From the NCBI RefSeq assembly GCF_000756375.1, contig NZ_JNFD01000002.1, positions 124,001 to 188,000 of the forward strand: DNA of 64,000 bases. Direction: 5' to 3'. Made by a program: the position numbers and the translations under genes. This DNA is from Sphingopyxis sp. LC81 (lineage in GTDB: Bacteria > Pseudomonadota > Alphaproteobacteria > Sphingomonadales > Sphingomonadaceae). The notes under the pieces were generated by a model. That model had not been told where the DNA came from. It saw nothing but the letters and a program-made list of their open reading frames with translations, and did not search any database. Position 1 is the first letter of the stretch; the number at the start of each line of letters is the position of its first letter. Positions 18,864 to 28,938 of the stretch are shown piece after piece.

Positions 18864-20357
18864 TTAGTTAGGTAAGGCGATCACATGATTCAATGGGTGT
18901 TGCGCGCGGCCGTTCGCGCGGAGGCCCGTCAGGCGCTGCGACGCGACCGACCAGCGGAGCGGCGTCGCGAGCGGAATGAAGGGGGCATAGCGCCGCAGCA
19001 CCGCCTCGGCCTCGCTCACCTGCACCCGGCGCTGGCCGGCGTCGATATTCGCCGTCGCCTGGTCGATCAGTTCCTGCGCCTCGCGGTTGCAGAGCGTGTC
19101 GCGGCGGCACGACAGGCGGCGCAGCGCCCATAGCGCGTCGTCGTTCGGCGCGACTTCGTCGATCAGGCGGAGGTCGGCGGTCGACGCCATCGGGACACGC
19201 TGGCTCGGCACCCCGATCGCTTTGAAATCGGCGGAGACATAGGCGAAGAGGATGCGCCCGCCGGGTGTGTCGGGGACGGCGATGCGCAGCGGCTCGATCG
19301 CGCGCCCGGCGCCGCGCCAGGCATCGACCACGCGCTTCGCCTGTGCGAGGCGCGACGCCTCGTCATATTCGGCCCAAGTGGGGACGAGCGGCGCGGGGCC
19401 GCCATCGCGCGCATAGAGTGAGGGACGAAGCGTGACCTGCGGCTGCCATTCGGAGAGCCCGAACGCCTCGATCAGCCGCTCGCGCCGGATCGCGCGGACG
19501 AGCGCGTCGCGGTTGGCGTCGACCGCGAGGAAACCCTCGGCGCGGACGAACGACAGGCCGAACAGGCCGGGGACCGGATCGACGACGAGGCGCGAACGGC
19601 CGATGTTCGAGGCGGCGAAATAGGGCAGGGTCGAAAAACGGCCGCCGATGACGCCATCGGCATAGCCGTTCTTGAACCGCGCGAGCGCGCCCGCGGGCGA
19701 TGTGCCAACCAGCTCGATCGACGCGGCGGGGTCGTTCGCGGCGGCTTCGGCCGCCTCGGGATCCTCGGCGAGCGGATCGGGGACGGGCGAGAGCAGCACC
19801 GCGCGGCCGATTCTGCGCGCGCGCATCGGTCCCCAGCCCATGCCCTTGTTGACGATCGCCATCGAGGGCTGCGCGAGCAGTTCGAGGATCGCGGGCTGCG
19901 GCACCGAAAGGCGGATTTCGATCACGGTGTCGGTCATCGCCTTGATCGTCTCGACCTCGGGAAAGTCATTTTTCAGGACGTGGCGGCTGGCGGGGGCCAG
20001 ATAGGAGCGCAGGATCGCGGCGACATCCTCGGCCGTGACCTTGCGCCCGTTGGTCCATTTGGCTTCGCGAAGGCGGAAGATATAGCTCCGCCCATCGGTG
20101 GTGACGGTCCAGCGATCGGCGAGGCCGGTGTCGATCTGACCCTCGCCGTCATAGCGGACCAGCCCCTGCGAGGTCGCGTCGAGGAGCGCGGCATTGGCGG
20201 ACGACAGCTCGCCGCCAAGCGGCGTTGCCGCGGGGTTGAGCGCGCCGATGGCAGCGATCTTGACCGGGCCGCGCTCGCCGAACAGGCCACAGCTCGCGAG
20301 GGCAAGAGCGAGCAGCGCTGTCGCGCCCACGCGCGAGCCGATGCCTCTTGCCCTCAT
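18864..20357 (-). CDS. Solute-binding lipoprotein, SBP_bac_5 (peptide/opine) family, orphan
   Basis: A 497-residue lipoprotein: a type II signal with LALASCGLFG (lipidated Cys near residue 23), then a DppA/OppA-like two-lobe domain. Family features are SQGLVRYDGEGQIDTGLADRW, FRLREAKWTNGRKVTAEDVA and a C-terminal part ending with an LRRYAPFIPL-type block. No permease or ATPase gene is adjacent on either side, so it either works with a transporter encoded elsewhere or has a non-transport role. Compared with typical SBP_bac_5 proteins of 520-550 residues it is slightly short. Confidence 0.8.
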   Translation of the reverse strand: MRARGIGSRVGATALLALALASCGLFGERGPVKIAAIGALNPAATPLGGELSSANAALLDATSQGLVRYDGEGQIDTGLADRWTVTTDGRSYIFRLREAKWTNGRKVTAEDVAAILRSYLAPASRHVLKNDFPEVETIKAMTDTVIEIRLSVPQPAILELLAQPSMAIVNKGMGWGPMRARRIGRAVLLSPVPDPLAEDPEAAEAAANDPAASIELVGTSPAGALARFKNGYADGVIGGRFSTLPYFAASNIGRSRLVVDPVPGLFGLSFVRAEGFLAVDANRDALVRAIRRERLIEAFGLSEWQPQVTLRPSLYARDGGPAPLVPTWAEYDEASRLAQAKRVVDAWRGAGRAIEPLRIAVPDTPGGRILFAYVSADFKAIGVPSQRVPMASTADLRLIDEVAPNDDALWALRRLSCRRDTLCNREAQELIDQATANIDAGQRRVQVSEAEAVLRRYAPFIPLATPLRWSVASQRLTGLRANGRAQHPLNHVIALPN

Positions 20358-20442
20358 TTTCCGGTCATCTCCCTTTCCGATCCGCGCCGCCGATCATAGC
20401 CATCCGTGCCGAAAGCGGAATAGGCGGCGCCGATTGAATCGA

Positions 20443-21807
20443 TCAGTCGGCGGGACTGGACGCCGGATAGGTGATCGCGGCGTCGCCATAGGCGCCGGCG
20501 AGCTTGCCGCCCTTGGCATAATCGATCAGCAGACGAAAATAGTCCGGGGTGAAACGGGTCGAAAGGCGCTGACCGTCGGGCGCCGTCTCAAACTCGGTCA
20601 TTCCATGCTCGGCCTTGGGGAAGACGGCGAGGGTGATCGGCTGTCCGGCGGCGATCAGCGTGCCGATGCGCCGCGAGGTTTCACCCACCGGGGCATCGAT
20701 GTCCATCCCGCCCAGCGCCCAAAGCTGTGGCACCTTCACCGCGCGCAGCGTCGGCATCGGGTCGTAGTGGACGGGCGTGCCGAAGTTATAGGCCTGTCCC
20801 TTCGTCCGGATGTCATCCGCAGTCATGCCAAGGGCGAGATGGGTGTAGTTGCCATAAACATCCTTGAACCAGGGTTCGCCGCGATAACGGGCGCGCACGG
20901 CGTCAAATTCGTCGATCCCGTCGACCATGCCGCTGGCGAATATCCGCGTCACGGCGGCGCCGAGTTCCTGCGCTTTGGCGATGACGTCGGGGCCATAGCC
21001 TTTGAGGCCCATCTGGAATGCGATCGCCTCGCGATCCTCGTCGGCGACCGATACCGCGAGGCCGAAGCTGACGATCAGGAAGTCGACATTCGAACGGTTG
21101 GCGGCAAGCGGTGCGATCCAGCCGCCCTGGCTCGGCCCCTGGAACCCGAAGCGGTTACCCCGCGGTCCCGCCAGTCGGCGCGCCTCGGCGAGCGCCGCGA
21201 CGGCGTCGTCGGCGAGGAGCGAAAAGTCCTGCGTATATTTGTCGCCCGATTTGCCGGTGCCGCGCTTGTCGTAAACAAAGGCACCGACGCCGGCGGCGGG
21301 AAGGATGCGCTGGAGCGAGTTGAAGTCGCGTGCCGAATCGAACTCGCCGCCATGCAGCAACACCACGATCGGAACGGGGTCATCGCCCGGCGGCAGGACA
21401 AGGCGTCCGACGAGCGTCGCGCCATGGCTGGTGAAACTCGTTTCGTGCTTTTCGAGGGCGATGCGCCGGGCGGTGCGGTCGCCGAACTGGACGCTGTCCG
21501 CCGCGCAGTCGAAGCGAACCTGCATCCCGTCGGGGCGTCCGGTCCAGCCGAGCGTGCTCGCCCAATGGTCGCCTTCGCGTTTCAGTTCGCCGGTTTTGCC
21601 GTCGAGGTTGCGCCAGCGCAGCGACGCTTCACCCGCCGTCGCGACGTCGATCAGGCCTCCGTCGGCGAGGCGATATGTCCCGAGAGCGCATTCGGAATCG
21701 ACGGCGGCCGCGGCCGGGTTGGTCAAGCCCATGGCAGCCAGCGCAGCGACGGTCGCACCGCGCATCCACTTGATTTTCAATTTTTTCCGTCGCCCCACCG
21801 TGAACAT
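20443..21807 (-). CDS. Exported alpha/beta-hydrolase (S9-like acyl hydrolase/peptidase)
   Basis: About 454 residues. Signal-peptide-like start (MFTVGRRKKLKIKW, then a hydrophobic stretch ending NPAAAA), an N-terminal beta domain, then an alpha/beta-hydrolase fold with VVLLHGGEFDSARDF (oxyanion region), a nucleophile in GFQGPSQGGWIAP, and a late LAVFPKAEHGMTEF His. A lid of helices follows the nucleophile. I placed the start at 21807 because GGAG lies nine bases upstream; the frame extends to 21855, but that reaches into the tRNA-Leu gene. The substrate is unknown; an esterase or dipeptidyl-peptidase-like role is possible. Confidence 0.8.
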   Translation of the reverse strand: MFTVGRRKKLKIKWMRGATVAALAAMGLTNPAAAAVDSECALGTYRLADGGLIDVATAGEASLRWRNLDGKTGELKREGDHWASTLGWTGRPDGMQVRFDCAADSVQFGDRTARRIALEKHETSFTSHGATLVGRLVLPPGDDPVPIVVLLHGGEFDSARDFNSLQRILPAAGVGAFVYDKRGTGKSGDKYTQDFSLLADDAVAALAEARRLAGPRGNRFGFQGPSQGGWIAPLAANRSNVDFLIVSFGLAVSVADEDREAIAFQMGLKGYGPDVIAKAQELGAAVTRIFASGMVDGIDEFDAVRARYRGEPWFKDVYGNYTHLALGMTADDIRTKGQAYNFGTPVHYDPMPTLRAVKVPQLWALGGMDIDAPVGETSRRIGTLIAAGQPITLAVFPKAEHGMTEFETAPDGQRLSTRFTPDYFRLLIDYAKGGKLAGAYGDAAITYPASSPAD

Positions 21808-21825
21808 GCGCATTTTCTCCATTGA

Positions 21826-21911
21826 TGGTGCGGACGGCGGGACTTGAACCCGCATACCCAGAGGATGGCAGATTTTAAGTCTGCTGCGTCTACCGATTTC
21901 GCCACGTCCGC
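21826..21911 (-). tRNA. tRNA-Leu (anticodon UAA)
   Basis: On the minus strand the acceptor arm GCGGACG pairs with CGTCCGC, the D-arm has TGGCGAAATCGGTAGACGC, and the anticodon stem GCAGA/TCTGC encloses loop CTTAAAA with anticodon TAA. There is a long class II variable arm, a T-arm with GGTTCAAGTCC, discriminator A and an encoded CCA (86 bases with CCA). The long variable arm is diagnostic of leucine/serine tRNAs. No integrase or repeated 3' end was seen beside it. Confidence 0.95.
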
Positions 21912-22000
21912 ATGATGTGGAGGGTCAAGCCGATGGGTTCATGGAGGTCAAGCGATGTTTGGCGCTTCCCGTGCCCGGACGGCTCGGCTAGACCCATGTA

Positions 22001-22948
22001 ATGACAGCAGTCCTCGAAATTTCCGGCCTCGGAAAAACATATAAGAGCGGTCACACAGCATTAAGCGATGTCGACCTTTCCATCAACAAGGGCGAGATTT
22101 TCGCGCTGCTCGGGCCGAACGGCGCGGGCAAGACGACGCTGATCAGCATCGTCTGCGGGATCGTGACGGCGAGCGCGGGAACGGTGACGGTCGGCGGGCA
22201 CGACCATGCGCAGGGCTATCGCGCGGCGCGGACGATGATCGGGCTGGTGCCGCAGGAATTGCACACCGACGCGTTCGAAACGGTGATGGCGACGGTGAGT
22301 TTCTCGCGCGGGCTGTTTGGCAAGCCGCGCAACCCCGCGTTTATCGAGCAGCTGCTGCGCGACCTGTCCTTGTGGGACAAGCGCGATTCGAAGATCATGG
22401 AATTGTCGGGAGGCATGAAGCGCCGCGTGATGATCGCCAAGGCGCTCAGCCACGAGCCCGAAATCCTGTTCCTCGACGAACCGACCGCGGGGGTCGACGT
22501 CGAGCTGCGCCGCGACATGTGGAACATGGTACGAGGCCTTCGCGAGCGCGGCGTCACCATCATCCTCACCACCCATTATATCGAGGAGGCCGAGGAAATG
22601 GCCGACCGGGTGGGGGTGATCACCGGCGGGCGGTTGATCCTGGTCGAGCAGAAGGATGCGCTGATCAAGAAGCTGGGACGCAAGACGCTGACGCTCAATC
22701 TGGCCGACCAACTGGAGGCGGTGCCCGCCGAACTTGCCGACTGGAAACTTGCGCTCGCGGGCGATGGGCACGAGCTCGTGTACGAGTTCGACAGCCAGGC
22801 CGAGGCGACCGGCGTGCCCTCGCTGCTGCGGCGGATGACCGACATCGGGGTCCAGTTCAAGGATCTGCACACGCGGCAAAGCTCGCTCGAGGATATTTTC
22901 GTCGGGCTGGTGCACGAATCGAACGGCGCAAAGGGAGAAGCCGCATGA
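22001..22948 (+). CDS. ABC-2 type exporter, ATP-binding protein
   Basis: The 315-residue ATPase carries Walker [13 protein letters not shown]-loop LVPQELH, signature [15 protein letters not shown], Walker [13 protein letters not shown] and switch His in [14 protein letters not shown]-terminal extension of about 90 residues (from [13 protein letters not shown]) is as in DrrA/YadG-type exporters. It is translationally coupled to the next gene through a TGA/ATG overlap (ATGA at 22945). Such pairs export drugs, lipids or polymers; the substrate is not apparent. The start is at ATG 22001, 90 bases downstream of the tRNA-Leu gene on the opposite strand. Confidence 0.95.
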   Translation: MTAVLEISGLGKTYKSGHTALSDVDLSINKGEIFALLGPNGAGKTTLISIVCGIVTASAGTVTVGGHDHAQGYRAARTMIGLVPQELHTDAFETVMATVSFSRGLFGKPRNPAFIEQLLRDLSLWDKRDSKIMELSGGMKRRVMIAKALSHEPEILFLDEPTAGVDVELRRDMWNMVRGLRERGVTIILTTHYIEEAEEMADRVGVITGGRLILVEQKDALIKKLGRKTLTLNLADQLEAVPAELADWKLALAGDGHELVYEFDSQAEATGVPSLLRRMTDIGVQFKDLHTRQSSLEDIFVGLVHESNGAKGEAA

Positions 22949-23712
22949 CCGCGAACTGGCGCGGCGTGCGCGCGATCTACGCCTTTGAAATGGCGCGCTT
23001 CGGGCGCACCTTCTGGACCAGCCTGATGCTGCCGGTGATCACCACGGCACTCTATTTCGTCGTGTTCGGATCGGCGATCGGCAGCCGGATGACCGAGGTC
23101 AGCAACGTCCCCTATGGCGCGTTCATCGTGCCCGGGCTGATGATGCTGACGATGTTCACCGAAAGCATCAGCAACGCCTCGTTCGGCATCTATATGCCCA
23201 AATGGACGGGGACGATTTACGAAATGCTGTCGGCGCCGCTGTCGCCGCTGGAAACGGTGATCGCCTATGTCGGCGCGGCGGCGACGAAGTCGGTGATCAT
23301 CGGGTCGATCATCTTCGCGACCGCGCACCTGTTCGTCGATGTGCAGGTCGCGCACCCGCTGTTGATGGCGGCGTTCATGATCCTGATGGCGGTGACCTTC
23401 TGCCTGTTCGGCTTCATCATCGGCATCTGGGCGCAGAGCTTCGAGCAGCTTCAGGTGATCCCGATGCTCGTCATCTATCCGCTGACCTTTTTGGGCGGCG
23501 CGTTCTACTCGCTCGACATGCTGCCCGCGGCGTGGCGGACGGTCACGCTGTTCAACCCCGTCGTTTACCTGATCAGCGGGTTCCGCTGGACCTTCTTCGG
23601 CAAGGGCGATGTCGGGATCGAAGTCAGCATGGGCGCGGTGACGCTCTTCCTAGCGCTATGCCTGGGCGTCATCTTCTGGATGTTCCGCACCGGATACCGG
23701 CTCAAGAACTGA
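22945..23712 (+). CDS. ABC-2 type exporter, permease protein
   Basis: A 255-residue inner-membrane protein of the YadH/ABC-2 family with six hydrophobic segments: [33 protein letters not shown], a segment from [56 protein letters not shown] and [18 protein letters not shown]. The [17 protein letters not shown] block is a family hallmark. The start is the ATG overlapping the ATPase stop; upstream frame extension is antisense-like noise. It forms a half-transporter pair with the preceding ATPase. Confidence 0.93.
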   Translation: MTANWRGVRAIYAFEMARFGRTFWTSLMLPVITTALYFVVFGSAIGSRMTEVSNVPYGAFIVPGLMMLTMFTESISNASFGIYMPKWTGTIYEMLSAPLSPLETVIAYVGAAATKSVIIGSIIFATAHLFVDVQVAHPLLMAAFMILMAVTFCLFGFIIGIWAQSFEQLQVIPMLVIYPLTFLGGAFYSLDMLPAAWRTVTLFNPVVYLISGFRWTFFGKGDVGIEVSMGAVTLFLALCLGVIFWMFRTGYRLKN

Positions 23713-23733
23713 GCGGATCAAAGGTTTCTGTAT

Positions 23734-23810
23734 CCCCGCGAAGGCGGGGATCCATCTCCTGCCGGTTCAAAATGGCACTGTCTGGAGATGGGCCCCCGCC
23801 TTCGCGGGGG
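23734..23810. repeat. Paired extragenic palindrome (REP-like)
   Basis: Two GC-rich hairpins, CCCCGC-GAAG-GCGGGG at 23734-23749 and CCCCCGC-CTTC-GCGGGGG at 23793-23810, lie head to head. Their flanks (ATCCATCTC and GAGATGG) are also complementary, so the whole unit can fold into one long structure. It lies between the convergent ABC permease and ihfB genes and may serve as a two-way terminator. A similar unit occurs at 31494-31567. Confidence 0.75.
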
Positions 23811-23844
23811 CACACAGCCTTTCCAGCGGCCTTAGGCCGCGAAA

Positions 23845-24123
23845 TTAGCCGTTCAGGCGTTCGCGCATTTCCTTGCCCGGTTTGAAATAGGGCACGTTTT
23901 TCGCCTTCACGTCGACCGCCGCGCCCGTCCGGGGGTTGCGGCCGGTGCGCGATTCGCGCGACCGGGTGGAGAAGGCGCCGAAGCCACGCAGTTCGACACG
24001 CCCGCCCGAGGCGAGCTGATCGACGATGGAATCGAAGAAAGTGTCGACGATGCGCTCGACTTCATCGACCCGCAAATCGCTGTTTTCGCTCGCGATCTTT
24101 TGAACCAGTTCTGACCGGATCAT
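23845..24123 (-). CDS. ihfB: Integration host factor subunit beta
   Basis: The 92-residue DNA-bending protein has the HU/IHF fold: [44 protein letters not shown] and the DNA-contacting arm signature [20 protein letters not shown] with the intercalating proline, followed by [12 protein letters not shown]. The length and the rpsA-ihfB order match IHF-beta rather than HU. It partners IhfA, which is not in this window. Confidence 0.95.
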   Translation of the reverse strand: MIRSELVQKIASENSDLRVDEVERIVDTFFDSIVDQLASGGRVELRGFGAFSTRSRESRTGRNPRTGAAVDVKAKNVPYFKPGKEMRERLNG

Positions 24124-24264
24124 GTGCTTCCCCTAATATATACAGTCACGCATTCCCCGCCGAAGCGGGTCCCGGTCGTTGCCGGTCAATTGTGCGTGAG
24201 ACCCCTCCCAACGCGCGGAGAAGGTATCACGAATCCTTGTTTGATCAAAATATATCGCGACACG

Positions 24265-24296
24265 AAAAAGGCCCGCAGAGGGACACTCTGCGGGCC
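24265..24296 (-). terminator. Rho-independent terminator of rpsA
   Basis: An 11-bp perfect stem (GGCCCGCAGAG with CTCTGCGGGCC) around a 5-base loop is followed on the minus strand by a run of five T residues. It is located 31 bases after the rpsA stop codon, so it separates rpsA from ihfB. Confidence 0.92.
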
Positions 24297-24326
24297 TTTG
24301 TTTCGCCTGACGGCGGAAGGAGGAAA

Positions 24327-26039
24327 TTAATCCTTCTTGCCGGCCTTCAGCGCCTCGCCGAGGATGTCGCCGAGCGATGCACCCGAGTCCGACGAACCGT
24401 ACTGAGCGACGGCTTCCTTCTCTTCGGCGATCTGCATCGCCTTGACCGAGAAGTTCGGCTTTTTCGAACGGTCGAAGCCGATGACCATCGCATCGAACTT
24501 CTGGCCGACCTGGTAACGTTCGGCGCGCTGTTCGTCGCGGTCGCGGCCAAGGTCGGCGCGCTTGATGAAGCCGGTGGCGCCATCTTCGCCAGCCTGAACT
24601 TCGAGGCCGTTGTCGCGGACTTCGAGGACGGTGACGGTGATAACGTCGTTCTTCTTCACCGAACCGGCAGCGGCGGTGCCGCCGCCAACGGCCGGAGCAC
24701 CCTTTTCAAGCTGCTTGATGCCGAGGCTGATGCGTTCCTTCTCGACGTCGACGTCGAGAACGACGACCTGCACGGCCTCGCCCTTGCGGTGGAGGTGCAG
24801 CGCTTCTTCGCCCGAGATGCCCCAAGCGATGTCCGACATGTGAACCATGCCGTCGACGTCGCCCGGCAGGCCGACGAACAGACCGAATTCGGTCGCGTTC
24901 TTGACTTCGCCTTCGACGACCGAGCCCACGGGGTGGGTTTCGGCGAACGCGCCCCAGGGGTTCGACTGAGCCTGCTTGAGGCCAAGCGAGATGCGGCGCT
25001 TGTCGCTGTCGACTTCGAGGACGATGACGTCGACTTCCTGGCTCGTCGAAACGATCTTGCCGGGGTGGACGTTCTTCTTGACCCACGACATTTCGCTGAC
25101 GTGGACCAGGCCTTCGATGCCGGCTTCGAGTTCGACGAACGCGCCGTAATCGGTGATGTTCGTGACGGTGCCCGACAGCTTCGCACCGACGGGGTACTTG
25201 GCGGCGACGCCTTCCCACGGATCGCTTTCGAGCTGCTTCATGCCGAGGCTGATGCGCTGCGTGTCGCGGTTGATGCGGATGATCTGGACGCGGACATTGT
25301 CACCGATGTTGATGACTTCGCTCGGGTGGTTGACGCGCTTGTAGCTCATGTCGGTGACATGGAGCAGGCCGTCGATGCCGCCGAGGTCGACGAACGCACC
25401 ATAATCGGTGATGTTCTTGACGGCGCCTTCGATGATCTGACCTTCTTCCAGGTTCTGGATCAGGCCCGAGCGCTGTTCGGCGCGCGTTTCTTCGAGGATG
25501 GCGCGGCGCGACACGACGATGTTGCCGCGGCGGCGATCCATCTTGAGGATCTGGAAGGGCTGCGGCAGGTCCATGAGCGGGCCGACGTCGCGCACGGGGC
25601 GGATGTCGACCTGCGAACCCGGAAGGAACGCCACGGCGCCGCCGAGGTCGACGGTGAAGCCGCCCTTGACGCGGCCGAAGATGACGCCTTCGACGCGGGC
25701 TTCCTTGTTGAATTCTTCTTCCAGGCGGTCCCACGCGGCTTCGCGGCGAGCACGGTCGCGCGACAGCATGGTTTCGCCATTGGCGTTTTCGACGCGGTCG
25801 ACATAGACTTCGACTTCGTCACCGACATTGATGTCGGCCTTCTGGCCCGGCATCGCGAATTCGCGAAGCGGCACGCGGCCTTCGCTCTTCAGGCCAATGT
25901 CGATCACTGCCAGGTCGTTTTCGATCGCGGTCACGGTGCCCTTGACGACGCGGCCTTCAAAGCCGCCGTCGGCACCACCAAGCGATTCATCGAGCATCGC
26001 GGCGAAATCGTCGCGCGTCGGGAAAGCCGTAGTGGCCAT
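24327..26039 (-). CDS. rpsA: 30S ribosomal protein S1
   Basis: A 570-residue protein with six S1 (OB-fold) repeats, seen as recurring blocks such as TDYGAFVDLGGIDGLLHVTDMSYKR shortened here to GAFVDLGGIDGLLHV, then GAFVELEAGIEGLVHVSEMS, FGLFVGLPGDVDGMVHMSD and a weaker final repeat with DGATGFIKRADLG. S1 recruits mRNAs with weak ribosome-binding sites to the 30S subunit. The N-terminus carries the Ala/Thr-rich start seen in alphaproteobacterial S1. It lies between cmk and ihfB as in most proteobacteria. Confidence 0.98.
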   Translation of the reverse strand: MATTAFPTRDDFAAMLDESLGGADGGFEGRVVKGTVTAIENDLAVIDIGLKSEGRVPLREFAMPGQKADINVGDEVEVYVDRVENANGETMLSRDRARREAAWDRLEEEFNKEARVEGVIFGRVKGGFTVDLGGAVAFLPGSQVDIRPVRDVGPLMDLPQPFQILKMDRRRGNIVVSRRAILEETRAEQRSGLIQNLEEGQIIEGAVKNITDYGAFVDLGGIDGLLHVTDMSYKRVNHPSEVINIGDNVRVQIIRINRDTQRISLGMKQLESDPWEGVAAKYPVGAKLSGTVTNITDYGAFVELEAGIEGLVHVSEMSWVKKNVHPGKIVSTSQEVDVIVLEVDSDKRRISLGLKQAQSNPWGAFAETHPVGSVVEGEVKNATEFGLFVGLPGDVDGMVHMSDIAWGISGEEALHLHRKGEAVQVVVLDVDVEKERISLGIKQLEKGAPAVGGGTAAAGSVKKNDVITVTVLEVRDNGLEVQAGEDGATGFIKRADLGRDRDEQRAERYQVGQKFDAMVIGFDRSKKPNFSVKAMQIAEEKEAVAQYGSSDSGASLGDILGEALKAGKKD

Positions 26040-26314
26040 AGTGGATATTCCTTACTTCATCTGTTCCGGCCAAGCGGTTGGTTCCGCTGGTCTTGTGGCC
26101 GATCCGCCACGCCTGCCGGATGCAGGGCGCAGCATCCTTCGAGCCGGTTGCCGGCGAGTCATGGACAAAGCAAAATGGGCGCGGCGGGTGTGTCCCATCG
26201 CGCCCGACGCTCGGTTCGAGCGGCGGTCGGTCCATGCCTCGACCTGCAATAAAGCCCGTCGGACGGCGCGCATATAGTCCGCAAACCCTGCCGAAGCAAG
26301 GCGGAAAGCCTGTT

Positions 26315-26944
26315 CTAGCCGCGCGCCTTCCGGCGCTCTTCGACGAACGCGATGGCGGCGGCGAGGGCGGCGTCCTTATCCATGCCCGTGTTGTCGAGCA
26401 GCATGGCGTCTTCGGCCCGAAGGAGCGGCGCGTTGGCGCGGCCGGTGTCGCGCGCGTCGCGGGCGTGAACGTCGGCGAGCACGGCATCGAAGCCGACGTC
26501 GACGCCGCGCGCGAGCATCTCGGCATGGCGGCGGCGCGCGCGTTCCTCGGCGCTGGCGGTGACGAACAGCTTGGCATCGGCGTGCGGCGCGATGACGGTG
26601 CCGATGTCGCGCCCGTCGAGCACTGCGCCGCCGGGCTGGCCCGCAAAATCGACCTGCCGCTGGAACAGCGCGTCGCGCACGGCGGGATGGATCGACACGC
26701 GGCTGGCGAGCCCGCCAGTGGTTTCATAGCGCAGCGCAGGATCGTCTAGCAGGCTGTCCGGAAAGTCGCACGCGGCGAGCGCGTCCGCGGCGTTGTCGGC
26801 ATCGCCATGGTTGAGCTGCGTCTGGTAACCCACCGCGCGATAGAGCAACCCGGTGTCGAGCACGGGCAGGCCGTAATGTTTGGCGAGCCCCTTGGCGATC
26901 GTGCCCTTGCCCGATGCGGTGGGGCCGTCGACCGCGATGATCAT
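26315..26944 (-). CDS. cmk: Cytidylate kinase
   Basis: The 209-residue enzyme phosphorylates CMP/dCMP using ATP. It has the P-loop [20 protein letters not shown] at residues 6-25, the NMP-binding stretch [27 protein letters not shown] and the conserved [14 protein letters not shown] lid region. Its ATG overlaps the aroA stop by four bases, so the two are translationally coupled. Order aroA-cmk-rpsA is conserved in proteobacteria. Confidence 0.97.
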   Translation of the reverse strand: MIIAVDGPTASGKGTIAKGLAKHYGLPVLDTGLLYRAVGYQTQLNHGDADNAADALAACDFPDSLLDDPALRYETTGGLASRVSIHPAVRDALFQRQVDFAGQPGGAVLDGRDIGTVIAPHADAKLFVTASAEERARRRHAEMLARGVDVGFDAVLADVHARDARDTGRANAPLLRAEDAMLLDNTGMDKDAALAAAIAFVEERRKARG

Positions 26945-28269
26945 TGCTGAAGCCCGGCGAGCAGTTGCTCGAAATTGGGGAAGCTGGTCGCGACGGGGGC
27001 GATGTCGTCGATCGTCACCGGCGCCTTGCTGGCTAGACCGGCGACGGCGAAGCTCATGCAGATGCGGTGATCGAGATGCCCCGCGATGGTGGCGCCGCCC
27101 GGAAGCGGGGCGCCGCCGGTGCCGTCGATGATCAGGCCGTCTTCGGTTTCTTCGACGCGCGCGCCGATCGCCTTGAGCCCGGCCGCCATCACCGCGATGC
27201 GGTCGCTTTCCTTAACGCGCAGCTCGTCGAGCCCGGTCGTGACGGTGCGGCCCTCGGCGAGCGCGGCGGCGATGAACAGGATCGGGAACTCGTCGACCAT
27301 GCTCGGCACGATGGCGGGGTCGACGGCGATGCCTTTGAGCGCGCTGTGGCGGACGCGGAGGTCGGCGACGGGTTCGCCGCCGACTTCGCGGGCGTCCAGC
27401 AGTTCGATGTCGCCGCCCATCTGTTGCAGCACCTCGACCAGCCCAGCGCGGGTCGGGTTGAGGCCGACATTGGCGATGGTGACGTCCGACCCCGGAACGA
27501 GAAGCGCGGCGACGATGAAGAAGGCGGCCGACGAAGGGTCGCCCGGGACGGTGATCGTCTGCGGCTTCAGCTCGGCCTCGCCGCGGATGCGAATATAGCG
27601 CGTGCCGTCGGCGCCCAATTCGACGGTCAGGTCGGCACCGAAACCCTTGAGCATGCGCTCGCTATGGTCGCGGGTCGGGACGGGCTCGATCACTTCGGTA
27701 ATGCCTGGCGTGTTGAGACCTGCAAGCAGTACCGCGCTCTTTACCTGCGCCGAGGCCATCGGCAAGCGATAGGAAAGGGGGATGGCGGGCGCGAGGCCGC
27801 GCACCATCAGCGGCAGGCGGTCACCGGGCGAGGCGCTGATGTCGGCGCCCATCTGGCTGAGGGGATCGATGACGCGGCCCATCGGGCGGCCCGACAGGCT
27901 GGCATCGCCGACGAAGGTCGTGGTGATCGGGTGGCTCGCGACAAGGCCCATGAGCAGGCGTGTCGAGGTACCGCTGTTGCCCATGTCGAGCGCTTCGCGC
28001 GGCTGAAGCAGTCCGCCGACCCCGACGCCGTGGATGCGCCATTCGCCGTCGTCCTGGCGCTCGATGGTGGCGCCCATCGCGCGCATCGCGGCGGCGGTGG
28101 CGAGCACGTCATGCCCCTCGAGCAGACCGGTGACGCGGCTTTCCCCGACGGCGAGCGCGGAGAGCATCAGCGAGCGGTGCGAGATGCTCTTGTCGCCCGG
28201 AATCGCGATCCTACCTTTGAGCGGAACGGAAGCGGAAAAGCTGCGCGGCGTGGCGGTTTGATCGGTCAT
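26941..28269 (-). CDS. aroA: 3-phosphoshikimate 1-carboxyvinyltransferase (EPSP synthase)
   Basis: A 442-residue shikimate-pathway enzyme transferring the enolpyruvyl group of PEP to shikimate-3-phosphate. Landmarks are [20 protein letters not shown] near the start, [16 protein letters not shown], the core [35 protein letters not shown] and [16 protein letters not shown]. The [11 protein letters not shown] form with Ala-containing loops is class II-like, as is common in alphaproteobacteria. I used the ATG at 28269 ([10 protein letters not shown]); a further upstream ATG in frame adds an unconserved leader. Confidence 0.97.
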   Translation of the reverse strand: MTDQTATPRSFSASVPLKGRIAIPGDKSISHRSLMLSALAVGESRVTGLLEGHDVLATAAAMRAMGATIERQDDGEWRIHGVGVGGLLQPREALDMGNSGTSTRLLMGLVASHPITTTFVGDASLSGRPMGRVIDPLSQMGADISASPGDRLPLMVRGLAPAIPLSYRLPMASAQVKSAVLLAGLNTPGITEVIEPVPTRDHSERMLKGFGADLTVELGADGTRYIRIRGEAELKPQTITVPGDPSSAAFFIVAALLVPGSDVTIANVGLNPTRAGLVEVLQQMGGDIELLDAREVGGEPVADLRVRHSALKGIAVDPAIVPSMVDEFPILFIAAALAEGRTVTTGLDELRVKESDRIAVMAAGLKAIGARVEETEDGLIIDGTGGAPLPGGATIAGHLDHRICMSFAVAGLASKAPVTIDDIAPVATSFPNFEQLLAGLQQ

Positions 28270-28394
28270 GGCGTGCGGCTTTTGACAGCGGCCTTGCAAT
28301 CTGGCAAGGCGCACGCCGATTTGACGGATAGCTATTCAAGCCCCGTCGCTCTTCCGATATTTCTATCCTGTTTCCAAAGGGTTACGAGGCATAT

Positions 28395-28718
28395 ATGATC
28401 AAGGCTGAATGGGGCACGAAGCGTAGCTGCCCGAAATGCGCAACCCGATTCTATGATTTGACCAAGGACGATCCGGTGAACTGCATCAATTGCGGTTACA
28501 ATTGGATTCCGGAATCGGTGCTGAAATCGAAGCAGCCGATGCCGTTCGAGCAGATCGAAAAGCCCGGCAAGGTCGCCAAGGAAGAAGGCGTCGACGAGGA
28601 TCTGGATCTGGACGTCGATGTCGACGAGGATAGCGATTCGCCCGACAATGACGTCGACCTCGGCGGCGATGACGATCTGGGCGTTGCGACAGGCGACGAC
28701 GAAGACGTCGAAACCTGA
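28395..28718 (+). CDS. FYDLN-acid domain protein (TIGR02300 family)
   Basis: The 107-residue protein has an N-terminal zinc-ribbon-like half, CPKCATRFYDLTKDDPVNC followed by INC, giving two Cys-x2-Cys pairs, and a very acidic Asp/Glu-rich tail (DEDLDLDVDVDEDSD). The motif FYDLTK gives the family its name. Function is unknown, but its position divergent from aroA is conserved in alphaproteobacteria. The highly acidic tail suggests interaction with basic partners or nucleic-acid mimicry; this is inference. Confidence 0.9.
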   Translation: MIKAEWGTKRSCPKCATRFYDLTKDDPVNCINCGYNWIPESVLKSKQPMPFEQIEKPGKVAKEEGVDEDLDLDVDVDEDSDSPDNDVDLGGDDDLGVATGDDEDVET

Positions 28719-28852
28719 TTTTTTCCGCGAGGGACCAAAAAGGCATCGCAAGATGCATTTGGCCCCTTGCATCACTCGGCGGCGCTGCTAAAGGCGGCGT
28801 CCCGGTCGCAGCAGCCAAGCATATTGGCGAGGGCGACACGATGAAATGGTAC

Positions 28853-28928
28853 GGGGCCTTAGCTCAGCTGGGAGAGCGCCTGCATGGCATGCAGGAGGTC
28901 AGCGGTTCGATCCCGCTAGGCTCCACCA
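28853..28928 (+). tRNA. tRNA-Ala (anticodon GGC)
   Basis: A 76-base cloverleaf with encoded CCA: D-arm AGCTCAGCTGGGAGAGC, anticodon stem CCTGC/GCAGG enclosing ATGGCAT (anticodon GGC) and T-arm GCGGTTCGATCCCGC. The acceptor arm includes a G-T-type pair near position 6. An intrinsic terminator follows at 28939. Confidence 0.96.
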
Positions 28929-28938
28929 TTACAAAAAA

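Noticed and set aside
21808-21855. Longer N-terminus for the exported hydrolase
   Set aside because: It would read into tRNA-Leu and put extra residues before a signal peptide.
21826-21911. tRNA-Leu as an integration site of a genomic island
   Set aside because: No integrase gene and no direct repeat of the tRNA 3' end were seen in the window.
24192-26252. 686-residue plus-strand frame opposite rpsA
   Set aside because: Antisense shadow of six S1 repeats, which gives it a misleading repetitive look.
26040-26314. Possible riboswitch or autoregulatory leader before rpsA
   Set aside because: The 275-base gap shows no conserved structured motif that I can name; only ordinary promoter-like sequence is expected.
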